DNA of 64,000 bases from JBGCEZ01 sp045106735. GTDB lineage: Bacteria; Planctomycetota; Phycisphaerae; Phycisphaerales; SM1A02. Shown one piece after another: positions 55,828 to 64,000 of this stretch; the stretch's first letter is position 1; each line of letters begins with the position of its first letter. The notes beneath the pieces were generated by a model that saw only the letters and a list, made by a program, of their open reading frames with translations, had not been told where the DNA came from and did no database searches. The translations under genes and the position numbers were made by a program. Location of the stretch: contig JBGCEZ010000040.1 in NCBI GenBank assembly GCA_045106735.1, positions 55,172-119,171 on the forward strand. Reading direction: 5' to 3'.

Positions 55828-56010
55828 TCAGTCGTTCTTCTTCGACTCGATCTGCAGCCCCGGGCGGACGTAGCCGCTCTCCGGGCACGCTGCGTGCGGC
55901 AGCTTGGGCATACCGCTGATCGGGCAGATCACGGTGTGCACGGGCTTGATCTTCAGGTGGCTGCGACGCTTGCGCTTGCGAGCTCGGGACGTGCGGAGGG
56001 CAGGAACCAT
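55828..56010 (-). CDS. rpmF: 50S ribosomal protein L32, with half-lost zinc sites
   Basis: L32, 60 residues. The basic N-terminus (SRARKRKRRSHLKIKP) and the ribbon pattern are recognisable, but each C-x-x-C pair has lost its second cysteine: CPIS and CPES, within ICPISGMPKLPHAACPESGY. Two cysteines remain, too few for the normal four-cysteine zinc site. Many bacteria keep paired zinc-binding and zinc-free L32 forms; this looks like a zinc-free or weak form. It heads the plsX-fabH-fabD operon as in many bacteria. Confidence 0.9.
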   Translation of the reverse strand: MVPALRTSRARKRKRRSHLKIKPVHTVICPISGMPKLPHAACPESGYVRPGLQIESKKND

Positions 56011-56199
56011 CGGGGCATCTCGTTCACGCGGCGGGCAGCCGGGCGTCGGGGTGTCGAAGAAGGTCAGCCCGGTCCGGAACACGGGTTCCGCGGGCTCCTC
56101 CCCATCGGGAGGACCGGCCAGTGTAGTCCTGAGAACGGGACTGTCAACGCGGCCCAACGCCCCGGTCGGCCGGGTCACCCCGCGGCTGGGAGACGAGGA

Positions 56200-56619
56200 T
56201 CAGGTCAACGGCGTCCGGTCCAGATCCCGTTCGGTCTCGAGATCCTGCCACTCCATCGCCGCGACAATCATCCGGTCGAGGGTGGCAAAGTTCAGTCGGC
56301 ACGGGGCGTGTCCCCGGATTTCGGCTTCGGACACCATCTCGCCGTACGCATCGAGCATGCGGCGGAGGCTCTCCCCGGCCCGCTTCCACTCGCGGTACAT
56401 CGGTTCGGAGACCGATCCGATCGCGCCGCCGGTGCATCGGCCCCAGGCGTCGGCCGCCGCCAACCAGCCACGCAGCATCTCAACGGGTGGTACTTCGAGC
56501 CCCTGGGGGCAGAGCATCGCGTTGAAGTGATCGTTGCGAAGCTCGGTCGTCGCCTGCGGACTGGCCATCATGAGCCAGTGGTTTCCGCACGCAGGATCGA
56601 AGGGAGGGTCGATGGCCAT
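56200..56619 (-). CDS. Hypothetical protein
   Basis: A 139-residue, mostly helical soluble protein with many Trp, Met and Glu. No domain recognised. The start ATG 56619 has CGGAG ten bases upstream and the first 40 residues (MAIDPPFDPACGNHWLMMA) do not resemble a signal peptide. The open frame continues upstream without support. It lies 190 bases ahead of rpmF on the same strand. Codon use is normal. Function unknown. Confidence 0.6.
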   Translation of the reverse strand: MAIDPPFDPACGNHWLMMASPQATTELRNDHFNAMLCPQGLEVPPVEMLRGWLAAADAWGRCTGGAIGSVSEPMYREWKRAGESLRRMLDAYGEMVSEAEIRGHAPCRLNFATLDRMIVAAMEWQDLETERDLDRTPLT

Positions 56620-56894
56620 CGGTCGGGCACTCCGGGTCTGAGCCGGCACGAAGTCAGTCCACGGCACCGTCACCACGAACGGAAACCAGACTCCACGCCG
56701 CCGCCCGCATCGGCATCCGATCGCGGCGGCCTCCAACCCCGTCCACTCAAAGCCCCCGGAACCCCCATCGAGGTCTGATAATACCATCGCTGTACGACGC
56801 GCACCTGATCGGATCTCTCCGACACGCTCGCCCAGCCTTCGGAAACCCCCCAATTGCACCCCGCAGCCCCATCGCCGGCCACAACAGAGTGCGG

Positions 56895-56926
56895 TTGACG
56901 GCCCGGCCAGCCCCGACATGTATGAT
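56895..56926 (+). promoter_or_regulatory. Candidate promoter of thiS-thiG
   Basis: TTGACG (56895-56900) and TATGAT (56921-56926), spaced by 20 bases, longer than the optimal 17. The -10 box ends ten bases before the thiS ATG, so the transcript would begin next to or at the start codon. No TPP riboswitch (CTGAGA plus ACCTGA) is visible upstream. The remainder of 56620-56894 shows no gene. Confidence 0.4.
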
Positions 56927-56935
56927 GCTCGCGCC

Positions 56936-57130
56936 ATGATTACCGTCAACGGCGAGGAACTCGCCATCGAAAACCACTGCACCGTCGCCGAACTGCTGGT
57001 TCGCGTCGGGATCGCCCCCCCGTGCGCCGTTGAGGTCAATCGGACGGTCGTCCCGTTTCGGGATCACCCGGACCATCAAGTCGGCCCTGGCGACGTGGTG
57101 GAGATCGTGACCTTCGTCGGCGGCGGCTGA
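56936..57130 (+). CDS. thiS: Sulfur carrier protein ThiS
   Basis: A 64-residue ubiquitin-fold protein that carries sulfur as a C-terminal thiocarboxylate for the thiazole ring of thiamine. It begins MITVNGEEL and ends in FVGGG, the double-glycine tail activated by ThiF. Usual length. ATG 56936 sits just after a candidate -10 box, with no ribosome site in front. It pairs with thiG 264 bases downstream. Confidence 0.92.
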   Translation: MITVNGEELAIENHCTVAELLVRVGIAPPCAVEVNRTVVPFRDHPDHQVGPGDVVEIVTFVGGG

Positions 57131-57240
57131 AACCCCCGGGCGGGGCCTCGATCCATCGGACGGCCCGAACGCTCGGCGATCACTCCTTTGGAATGGCCCG
57201 GGACGCATCACCGCGGCCCGGCTGGGCCCGCCGCCCTGGC

Positions 57241-57300
57241 CACCCACGCCCCGACCGGCCACGCCCCGATCACCCACGCCTCGGCTCCGGACGCCCCGCT
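57241..57300. repeat. 15-bp tandem array
   Basis: Four 15-bp units with a CACGCCCCGA core between thiS and thiG. The frame of thiG stays open through it (repeating THAPT, GHAPI, THASA), so it could encode an N-terminal extension of ThiG if translation started upstream at TTG 57188. Confidence 0.75.
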
Positions 57301-57394
57301 GACCGCCGCGACCGCCACCGCCATTGCCGCCGCCCAGCCGGCCCCCCGCTCGACGCCTCCTTCTCGCCCCGACCTCTTGCACCCGGAACCGCTC

Positions 57395-58252
57395 GTGACC
57401 ACCCAGGCCGACCCGACCAGCATCGCCCCGCTCCCCCTGGGGCCGTTCACGCTCAAGAGCCGCCTCGTGGTCGGCACGGGCAAGTACGCCGACCCGCCGA
57501 CCATGCAGCGCGCACTCGATTGCTCGGGGGCCGACGCGGTCACCGTGGCCGTGCGCCGCGAACGCTTGGTGGACTCCGAAGGTCGCTCGCTGCTCGATGC
57601 CCTCGACCTCGACCGGTACACGATCCTGCCCAACACCGCCGGATGCTTCACCGCCGACGATGCGGTGCGCGTCGCCCGGCTGGGCCGCGAACTGCTCGAC
57701 CAACTTGGCAACCCGGGGCGCGATTGGGTGAAGCTGGAAGTCCTCGGCGACCGCACCACGCTCTTGCCGGACCCGGTGGGCACATTGCAAGCGTGCGCCG
57801 AACTCGTGGCCGACGGCTTCACCGTGCTCTGCTACTCGAGTGACGATCCGATCGCCGCGGTGCGCCTGCGCGACGCCGGCGCGACCAGCGTCATGCCCGC
57901 GGGCTCGCCCATCGGCTCCGGCCGCGGCATCGCCAACCCGGCCAACATCGCGTTGATCCTGGAACTGCTGAAGGACCCGGCGCACGGCGGCCAGCCCGAC
58001 TATCCGGTGATCGTGGACGCGGGCGTCGGCACGCCGAGCGACGTGTCACTGGCGATGGAACTCGGCGCCGACGGCGTCCTGCTCAACACCGGCATCGCCC
58101 ACGCCAAGGACCCCGTGGCCATGGCCGCGGCCATGCGCATGGCCTGCGACGCCGGCTACCTGGGCTACCGGGCCGGACGCATTCCGATGCGCAAGTACGC
58201 CACCGCGTCCAGCCCGTGGGAAGGCGTCATCAGCTACATCCCGGGCGAGTGA
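57395..58252 (+). CDS. thiG: Thiazole synthase
   Basis: Builds the thiazole phosphate of thiamine from 1-deoxyxylulose phosphate, dehydroglycine and ThiS thiocarboxylate. 285 residues with FTLKSRLVVGTGKY at the start, LPNTAGCFTADDAVR, and MPAGSPIGSGRGI and DAGVGTPSDVSLAMELG near the end. GTG 57395 is chosen; an upstream TTG at 57188 would add a repeat-rich extension of 69 residues. It ends 16 bases from the convergent mutase gene. ThiF and ThiH/ThiO are elsewhere. Confidence 0.92.
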   Translation: MTTQADPTSIAPLPLGPFTLKSRLVVGTGKYADPPTMQRALDCSGADAVTVAVRRERLVDSEGRSLLDALDLDRYTILPNTAGCFTADDAVRVARLGRELLDQLGNPGRDWVKLEVLGDRTTLLPDPVGTLQACAELVADGFTVLCYSSDDPIAAVRLRDAGATSVMPAGSPIGSGRGIANPANIALILELLKDPAHGGQPDYPVIVDAGVGTPSDVSLAMELGADGVLLNTGIAHAKDPVAMAAAMRMACDAGYLGYRAGRIPMRKYATASSPWEGVISYIPGE

Positions 58253-58268
58253 GCCCGGCGCGGCGGAC

Positions 58269-59666
58269 TCAGTGCGCGACGCGTTTCCCGCCGAGCACTT
58301 CGCTCACCTCGGCCACCAGGCCTTCAACCGTGCCCGCGTCCGGGCCTTCCAGGTTCAGCCGCAGCAGCGGTTCGGTGTTGCTCGGCCGCACATTGCACCA
58401 CCACTCGCCGCAGTCGATGGTGACGCCGTCGAGGTGCTTGACCTCGGCGTCCGGCCACGCCTCTTCCAGGGCGGCCATCGCCTCGTCCTTGTCTTCGACT
58501 TCGAAGTTGATCTCGCCGGACTGCACGTAACGCTGGGCCGGGGCGATGAGCTTCGAAAGTTTGCCCTTCTCGGCCGCGAGCCGGCTGACCACGCAGGCGA
58601 AGGCGATCGCCCCGCTGTCGGCGTTGAAGTTGTCGCGGAAGTAGAAGTGCCCGCTGAGCTCGCCGCCAAAGACGGCCGACTCCTCGGCCATGACCTGCTT
58701 CATGAAGACGTGTCCGACGCGGCCTTCCACCGGGCGGCCGCCTGCCTCCGTCACCATCTCGGGCAGCGACTTGCTGCTCCGCAGGTCGTACACGATCGCC
58801 GAACCCGGATCGTCGGCCAAGAATCCTCCGGCCAGCCAGGCCGTCAGCAGATCGCAGCCGATGGTCGCCCCGGTTTCGTCGACGGCCACGCAGCGATCGG
58901 CGTCGCCATCGAAGCAGATCCCGACGTGGGCCTTCTTCTTGCGGACGACTTCCTGCAGTTCGGCCAGATTCGCTTCCACCAATGGATTCGGCTCGTGCTT
59001 GAACGTGCCGTCGGTCTCGAAGTTCAGCTTGACGATCTCGAGGCCCTTCACCCCAGCGAACACCTTCGGCACCATCTCCCCGGCCATGCCATTGGACGCG
59101 TCGATCACGACCCGCAGCTTCTTGCTGCCGTCGAGGATCTCCGGCGAGAGGAACCGGTGGACGTGGCGGGTGTAGGCGTCCCAGAGATCGCGGGACTCCT
59201 CGAGCCCGCCCTGCGGGGTGCACTTCTCCTGGTTGCCGATGGCCGCGTAGCGCCGGATCTCGTCGAGGCCATTGGCCATGCCGACCGGCTTGGCCTTGGT
59301 GCGGCAGACCTTGAATCCGTTGTACGCCGGCGGGTTGTGGCTGGCCGTGACCATGATGCCGCCACAGCAGCCCAGGTAGTTGACGGCGAAGCCGACGGCC
59401 GGCGTATCCACGCGGCCGATGTCGATCACCCCGCCCCCGAAGTCCTTGATGCCCTTCTTGAGGGCCTCGGTCAGCTCGGGGGAGCTCGTCCGCATGTCCC
59501 GGCCGACGACGATGTTCCGCATCATCGGGTCGTCATGCCCCTCGGCCGTGGCCTGTTCGTGCAGCCACTGGGCGGACCCCCAGCCGATCTGCCACGCGAG
59601 CTTGGCACTCAGCGGCTTGGGGAACTTTTCGCGGATGTCGTAGGCCTTGAACACCTTGCCGAGCAT
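58269..59666 (-). CDS. Phosphomannomutase/phosphoglucomutase
   Basis: A 465-residue alpha-D-phosphohexomutase that moves phosphate between C1 and C6 of hexoses. The active serine is in MVTASHNPPAYNGFK (about 109), the magnesium loop is CFDGDADRC (about 252), the sugar-ligand loop is GGELSGHFYF and the phosphate-binding tail RPSNTEPLLRLNLE. The GELSGH sequence fits the PMM/PGM subgroup (AlgC, ManB). Probably feeds polysaccharide or nucleotide-sugar synthesis. ATG 59666 matches the family start. No sugar gene is adjacent. Confidence 0.94.
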   Translation of the reverse strand: MLGKVFKAYDIREKFPKPLSAKLAWQIGWGSAQWLHEQATAEGHDDPMMRNIVVGRDMRTSSPELTEALKKGIKDFGGGVIDIGRVDTPAVGFAVNYLGCCGGIMVTASHNPPAYNGFKVCRTKAKPVGMANGLDEIRRYAAIGNQEKCTPQGGLEESRDLWDAYTRHVHRFLSPEILDGSKKLRVVIDASNGMAGEMVPKVFAGVKGLEIVKLNFETDGTFKHEPNPLVEANLAELQEVVRKKKAHVGICFDGDADRCVAVDETGATIGCDLLTAWLAGGFLADDPGSAIVYDLRSSKSLPEMVTEAGGRPVEGRVGHVFMKQVMAEESAVFGGELSGHFYFRDNFNADSGAIAFACVVSRLAAEKGKLSKLIAPAQRYVQSGEINFEVEDKDEAMAALEEAWPDAEVKHLDGVTIDCGEWWCNVRPSNTEPLLRLNLEGPDAGTVEGLVAEVSEVLGGKRVAH

Positions 59667-59948
59667 GGGGGTGGTTCCGGGGGGGGACGATCGAGAGGGA
59701 TTCCGGACACGCGACGGCGGACCGGGGGGCGGAGTATAGGAGTGGCCGGGCCCGGCCGGCCGAGGCGGTCGGGGGCGAGTGCAAGGCTCCGGCCGCCTCC
59801 GGGGATCCCGGGGAACGCCGGCCGGATCGGAATTTCGTGGCCGGAATTCCGATCCAGTGCGCATGGACGGTGGGCGACCGCGCCGGCAACGGACGCCCTC
59901 CCCCGCATCCAACGCGCTCTCGTTCTTCCTCGACCGGATCCCCCGCTC

Positions 59949-61283
59949 ATGACCAGTCGCCGCTCCATCCGCTTCGCCCGCCCCCTCACCTGCACGCTTT
60001 CGGGCCTCCTTGCCGCCGCCGCGCTGTCTGCGCCCGCCACCGCCATCCCGGACGCCCCCGCCGCCGAGAATCCGGTCGCGCCCGGAACGCTTCGCCTCGC
60101 CTCGCCCTCGTCCGGCTGGGGCGACGACTTGGACGTCGCCCTCCGCGCGGCCGGCCAAGACGGCAAGCCGGTGCTCCTGCTCTTCACCGGCAGCGACTGG
60201 TGCGCTCCCTGCCGCGTGCTGGAGGCCGAGGTCACCGGTACCGACGCGTTCCGCGTCGCCGCGGGCGACGTTGCCCACCTCGTCCGAGTGGACGTGCCGA
60301 TGCGGCCGGGGATCGTCTCCGTCGACCAGCTCGCGGCCAATCGCACGCTCGTGCGCCAGTACGACATCAGCGGATACCCCACCCTGCTTTTCCTCAGCGC
60401 CGACGGCCGGCCGATCGGGGTGCACCGCGGCGCGCGAACGACCGAGTCACTGCTCGCCACCGGCCAGCGCCTCGCGCTCGTCGATCAGCACGTGCAAGCC
60501 CTCCTCGCCGCGGCGACGAACCAGGACCCCGCGGACGCTCCGGCCTTCGTCCGCAGCGCGTTGCTCGCGCTCGACGATCCCAACATCGTGCGGCGCTTCT
60601 ACGCCAAGGAACTGGCGATGGCGGGCCCCGACGTCCTGCCCGACCGGGCAAGCGGTGAATCTTCGGATCCCGAGGCGGTCGAACGCCAGCGCATCTCGAC
60701 GCTGAAGCAGCAGATGACCGGGCTCTCCCGGTCGGATGGCCTCGAGCATTTGATCCGCGAATACAACACCATTCCCATCGACGTCACGGGCGAAGCATCC
60801 CTCGGGTCCTTCCGCCGTCACATCACTGAACGCCTGATCGTCGCCCTCGTCGACGCCGGGCGCATCCGCGAAGCGCACGTGGTCATCGGCGCCGCCACGA
60901 TCGGTGGCATGTCCTTGCAACCGGGTTCTTTCGTCGCGAAACGCGCCGCCGCCGTCGACGCGGCGATGGCCGGCGGCGACGACGCGATCGAACAGTTCAG
61001 TCGGATCGCGATCAACGACCGAGCGTTCGCTGGCGTCTCGCGCACCATCGAGACCATGGCCGACCCGGCCGATCGCCTGGCCGCACTGGCCGCGTTCGAT
61101 GGCGAGCCCATGACGCCCGAGGCCGAACAATGGCGACAGGTGCAGATCGGCCTGTCTCACGAGATGGCCGGCGATTTGGTTGCCGCGCGGGCAGCGCTCA
61201 TCCGCGCCCGCGATCTTCCTGGCGGCGGCGCGGCCAACCGCGGATACGCGCAGGAGCAGCTTGATCGGATCAACGAGAACTGA
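59949..61283 (+). CDS. Secreted thioredoxin-fold protein
   Basis: A 444-residue exported protein: signal peptide (about 1-33), a thioredoxin fold at about 50-150 with the redox motif W-Cys85-A-P-Cys88 in SDWCAPCRVLE and the cis-proline region GYPTLLFL, then a long helical C-terminal domain of unknown type (about 170-444), tetratricopeptide-like at its end. The family includes envelope disulfide reductases and the thioredoxin halves of DUF255-like proteins. The start is ATG 59949; the frame continues upstream across the mutase gene and is not coding there. Confidence 0.85.
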   Translation: MTSRRSIRFARPLTCTLSGLLAAAALSAPATAIPDAPAAENPVAPGTLRLASPSSGWGDDLDVALRAAGQDGKPVLLLFTGSDWCAPCRVLEAEVTGTDAFRVAAGDVAHLVRVDVPMRPGIVSVDQLAANRTLVRQYDISGYPTLLFLSADGRPIGVHRGARTTESLLATGQRLALVDQHVQALLAAATNQDPADAPAFVRSALLALDDPNIVRRFYAKELAMAGPDVLPDRASGESSDPEAVERQRISTLKQQMTGLSRSDGLEHLIREYNTIPIDVTGEASLGSFRRHITERLIVALVDAGRIREAHVVIGAATIGGMSLQPGSFVAKRAAAVDAAMAGGDDAIEQFSRIAINDRAFAGVSRTIETMADPADRLAALAAFDGEPMTPEAEQWRQVQIGLSHEMAGDLVAARAALIRARDLPGGGAANRGYAQEQLDRINEN

Positions 61284-61331
61284 CGGCCACACCACTGGCC
61301 CGCCGTTTCACGGGCTGAACTGGCACGTCAG

Positions 61332-61700
61332 TCAGGGCAACCACCCGAGCGCGGCGAGGGTGCCGCCCAAGATCCCCGCGCCGACCAGCATCGACGCCAC
61401 GATCGCCGTCAGCGTCAAGTCGCCGAGGACCGCCCGGTTGAGCCACTCGACGCGCGCCGACTCCGGCCACCAGATCTCCATCAACCGGCTCAAGGCAACC
61501 GCGCTGACACCCAACGTCAGGCCGGAGAACAGAATGAGGAGCGGCCCGAATCCCGGGCCAGCGGCATGGGCCACGACCCGCTGCAAACCGGCGAAAAAAC
61601 TGGCGATGAAGACGCAGCCGATGGACCGGAGCGTTCGTTCGCCCCGCGTGGTCGGACGGCATGGCACTCGGTCGCCCGAAGAATCGACGATGACATCCAT
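61332..61700 (-). CDS. Hypothetical membrane protein
   Basis: A 122-residue protein with three hydrophobic stretches (about residues 28-48, 55-75 and 95-118) and a short polar N-terminus. No known domain. ATG 61700 is preferred because GAGGAG is nine bases upstream; ATG 61745 would add 15 charged residues. It follows the helicase gene on the same strand, about 100 bases downstream. Function unknown. Confidence 0.65.
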   Translation of the reverse strand: MDVIVDSSGDRVPCRPTTRGERTLRSIGCVFIASFFAGLQRVVAHAAGPGFGPLLILFSGLTLGVSAVALSRLMEIWWPESARVEWLNRAVLGDLTLTAIVASMLVGAGILGGTLAALGWLP

Positions 61701-61807
61701 GGCCGCAGGCTCCTCGCGGTCGCGATCCGTCCCGTCGAAGTCCATGACGTCGTCGCCCTCTTCGTGAGCCTTCGGCCGGCCGGCCCCGGTCCGCCAGGAT
61801 CAGACGC

Positions 61808-63868
61808 TTACGGCCCAAAGTCCGCGTGCGGATCCATCTCGTGGTCCAGCCGCCGCACGCGCATGCCCTCCGGAAACGCCGCGGTGAACTGGCGGCCGTA
61901 CCCTTTGGTGGCGATGCGCGGATCGAGCACCGCGACGATCCCCCGGTCGCTGCGCGAGCGGATCAAGCGCCCCACGCCCTGCCGGAACTTGAGCACCGCC
62001 CGCGGCACCTGGTCGCTGAAGAAAGGATGCCCACCGTCGGCCCGGATGCGTTCGTGCCGGGCCTCGACGATCGGACGATCCGGCACCTCGAAGGGAAGCC
62101 GGGTGATGATCACGTTGCGGAGGCCCTCGCCCCGCACGTCCACCCCCTGCCAGAAACTGGAGGTCCCAAAGAGGATGCTCGCCGGATCTTCACGGAAGCG
62201 CCGCAGAATCATGCCGGGCGGACCGTCCTCCCCCTGCACCAAGACCGGGAATCCGTCTTCGAGCAGGTCGGGCCGCATGCGCCGAGCCACTTCCTGCAGC
62301 ATGGCGAAACTCGTGAACAGCACGAACGCGCCGCCGCCGGTTTCCCGGACAAGATGGTCGACGCGTGAGACAAGTGCCCCGGTGAACTCGCGTTTCGACG
62401 GCTCGGGCATCGACGGATCGACCACCAAGGACATCTGACGCGCCAAGTTGAAGGGCGACTCCAATTGCAGCGGGGTGGCCGCTTCCGCCCCAAGGCGTGC
62501 CGCGGCGTGTTTGAAGTCGCCCGGTCCCGTGGCCAGCGTGGCCGAGGTCATGATGACCCCCTTCTCGCCGGTGAAGAGTGCACCGCGGAGCACCGGGGCC
62601 ACGTCCACGGCCATGCACTTGAGGGCCACCCGCGGGCGACCGCCGCGCCGTCCGCCGCGACCGCCAGGCCCGGCGGTTCCGCGCGGATGACTCACATCCA
62701 CGAAGTACACGCAGCCTTCGATCTGCTGTTGGTTGAGCATCGTCGCGTCGCGGGCGATGTCGCCGGCCCGGGCGGCGTAGCTCGCCAATTCAAACTCATC
62801 GGCTTCGGTCGTCGCCATCTCCTTGAGCCGGCGCAGGCGGCTCGACAAACGGGCGAACGGCTCGCTGATCACATCATCGACCATGCCCGGCTCACGGAGG
62901 CGGCCGCCATCCGCCCCACTGCCGCCGCCGTTTTTCTCGGCCATCTCCAGCAGCGCGCCGAAGTACCGATCGCTGGTATTCCAGGCGGCCAAGACGGTCT
63001 CGATCGTCCGGTCGACGGGATCGGTTTCCCCGCCCGCCAGGCGCAGCGCGTCGAGAAAGCCTCGGCCACGCCCGGGGTCGTACAACACGCGCAGCAGATG
63101 CTCGACCCGCCCGCGGGAGACGCTGGCCCCGAAGTGTTCGGCCGCCACGTCTTCGATCGTGTGGGCTTCGTCCAGGATGACGTGGTCGTAGGCGGGCAGG
63201 AATCCGGCGTCCTGGATCCGCAGGGCCAGATCACTGAAGAACAGCGCGTGATTGCAGATCAGCAGTTGCCCGTGTTCCATCCGCCGCCGGGCCGCCTGGT
63301 AGAAGCAGTTGCCGTATTGCGGGCACCGCCGGCCCATGCAGTTGTTCGACTCGGACTGAACGTGGTCCCAGATGTCGGCCCGGGGCATCTGGTCGAGGCT
63401 GGACAGCGATCCGTCGTCGGTGCGAGCGGCCCAGTCGCTGAGCTGGGCCAGGGCGTGCCGCCCGTTCTCATCGGGGATGATGCGATCCTGCCGCGACTCG
63501 GCCAGTTGCAGGCGCCGCCGCGAGAGGTAGTTCGAGCGACCCTTGACCAGAACCGCGGTGAACTCCTCGGGGATCACCGCATTGAGCAGCGGAATGTCCT
63601 TCTCGATCAACTGCTCTTGCAGGTTGATGGTGTGGGTCGAAATCACGACGCGCTCGCCGTGTTCCACCACCCGGCGGATCGCCGGCAGCAGGTACGCAAA
63701 GCTCTTGCCGATGCCGGTCGGCGCTTCGATCAGAGCCGGGCCCGCGGCGTCCAAAGCCCGGTCCACCGCCGCGGCCATCTCCGCCTGTTGCGGGCGTGAT
63801 TCCCAGCCCTCCACGCGGCGAGCGATCGGGCCGTCAAAGGACAGCAGGCTGGCGGTGTCGACGGGCAT
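61808..63868 (-). CDS. DinG/XPD-type ATP-dependent helicase
   Basis: A 686-residue superfamily 2 DNA helicase. Walker A is APTGIGKS (about 49-56), the DEAH box is ILDEAHTIEDVAAEHF, and motifs V and VI include FGTSSFWQGVDVRGEGL and KFRQGVGRLIRS. The segment NNCMGRRCPQYGNCFY, followed by LLICNHALF, supplies four cysteines spaced as in the iron-sulfur domain of DinG and XPD. It should unwind 5' to 3' in repair or R-loop removal. The start is uncertain between ATG 63868 and GTG 63928; neither has a good ribosome site. Upstream of it (63929-64000) nothing is recognised. Confidence 0.92.
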   Translation of the reverse strand: MPVDTASLLSFDGPIARRVEGWESRPQQAEMAAAVDRALDAAGPALIEAPTGIGKSFAYLLPAIRRVVEHGERVVISTHTINLQEQLIEKDIPLLNAVIPEEFTAVLVKGRSNYLSRRRLQLAESRQDRIIPDENGRHALAQLSDWAARTDDGSLSSLDQMPRADIWDHVQSESNNCMGRRCPQYGNCFYQAARRRMEHGQLLICNHALFFSDLALRIQDAGFLPAYDHVILDEAHTIEDVAAEHFGASVSRGRVEHLLRVLYDPGRGRGFLDALRLAGGETDPVDRTIETVLAAWNTSDRYFGALLEMAEKNGGGSGADGGRLREPGMVDDVISEPFARLSSRLRRLKEMATTEADEFELASYAARAGDIARDATMLNQQQIEGCVYFVDVSHPRGTAGPGGRGGRRGGRPRVALKCMAVDVAPVLRGALFTGEKGVIMTSATLATGPGDFKHAAARLGAEAATPLQLESPFNLARQMSLVVDPSMPEPSKREFTGALVSRVDHLVRETGGGAFVLFTSFAMLQEVARRMRPDLLEDGFPVLVQGEDGPPGMILRRFREDPASILFGTSSFWQGVDVRGEGLRNVIITRLPFEVPDRPIVEARHERIRADGGHPFFSDQVPRAVLKFRQGVGRLIRSRSDRGIVAVLDPRIATKGYGRQFTAAFPEGMRVRRLDHEMDPHADFGP

Positions 63869-64000
63869 GCGCGGGAAGGCCGGAGCGGAAGTGGGAATCG
63901 AGACCGGTCCACCGGCCGCGATCCGCACACGATACGCCCGCCATGCCCCGGCCGGGCGAACGGCGGCGAAGTCGCCGCGGGGCGCGGGCGATGTTTCGGG

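Noticed and set aside
56796..56820. ACCTGATCGGATC upstream of thiS as a TPP riboswitch
   Set aside because: Only part of the P3/P5 region is suggested; the CTGAGA element and the closing stems are absent.

Overview
The window is a very GC-rich bacterial chromosome segment, densely coded on both strands, with no phage, insertion sequence, CRISPR array or rRNA. The gene set suggests Planctomycetota, probably the Phycisphaerae: a huge secreted tricorn-type protease, a planctomycete-style PEP-CTERM protein, small membrane proteins with C-terminal zinc ribbons, many lipoproteins with beta-propeller repeats, and an extra acyl-carrier/hotdog cluster. This assignment is inference; no 16S gene is present.

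Layout. 1-4.7 kb (mostly minus): a partial secreted FKBP isomerase, a MOSC protein, two overlapping hypothetical membrane proteins and a solitary F1 ATP synthase beta gene (atpD). 5.0-7.2 kb (plus): a compact acyl module of hotdog dehydratase, long acyl carrier protein, second hotdog and AhpD-like protein. 7.6-9.8 kb: coaD, a metallo-beta-lactamase-fold protein with a decayed metal motif, a CAT-anticodon tRNA and an M50 intramembrane protease. 10.2-11.9 kb: rpsP-trmD-rplS (rimM absent) with a strong terminator. 12.2-16.1 kb: a transmembrane chemoreceptor, a small membrane protein, a STAS protein. 16.4-28.2 kb: tricorn protease, PEP-CTERM protein, a second chemoreceptor-like protein with a long disordered tail, then a coupled SWIM/SNF2 pair and tRNA-Lys.

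29.1-34.3 kb (plus): an operon of two lipoproteins and a small protein with ATGA overlaps, then a Xer recombinase, an orphan HPt protein and a membrane protein. 34.2-40.1 kb: ppdK (minus), pabB-like chorismate enzyme and a RimK ATP-grasp fused to an RCK_C-like domain. 40.3-48.6 kb (minus): PilZ protein, methyltransferase, transglutaminase and DUF58 proteins, a lipoprotein, scpB and a solitary atpC. 48.9-56.0 kb (minus): a fatty-acid/phospholipid block, rpmF-plsX-fabH-fabD-(lipoprotein) and fabG-acpP-fabF. 56.9-63.9 kb: thiS-thiG, a phosphomannomutase/phosphoglucomutase, a secreted thioredoxin-fold protein, a small membrane protein and a DinG/XPD-like helicase.

The clearest signal not explained by genes lies between them. 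At least ten intergenic gaps carry short degenerate tandem arrays that stay exactly in phase, each with its own unit length (4, 5, 8, 9, 10, 11, 12, 13 or 15 bp). Two of them, 7 kb apart, share a 9-bp period and a similar consensus. Other points are a probable ATC start codon for fabG, an L32 protein with each zinc CxxC pair half-lost, and the separation of atpD and atpC from the rest of the ATP synthase genes.
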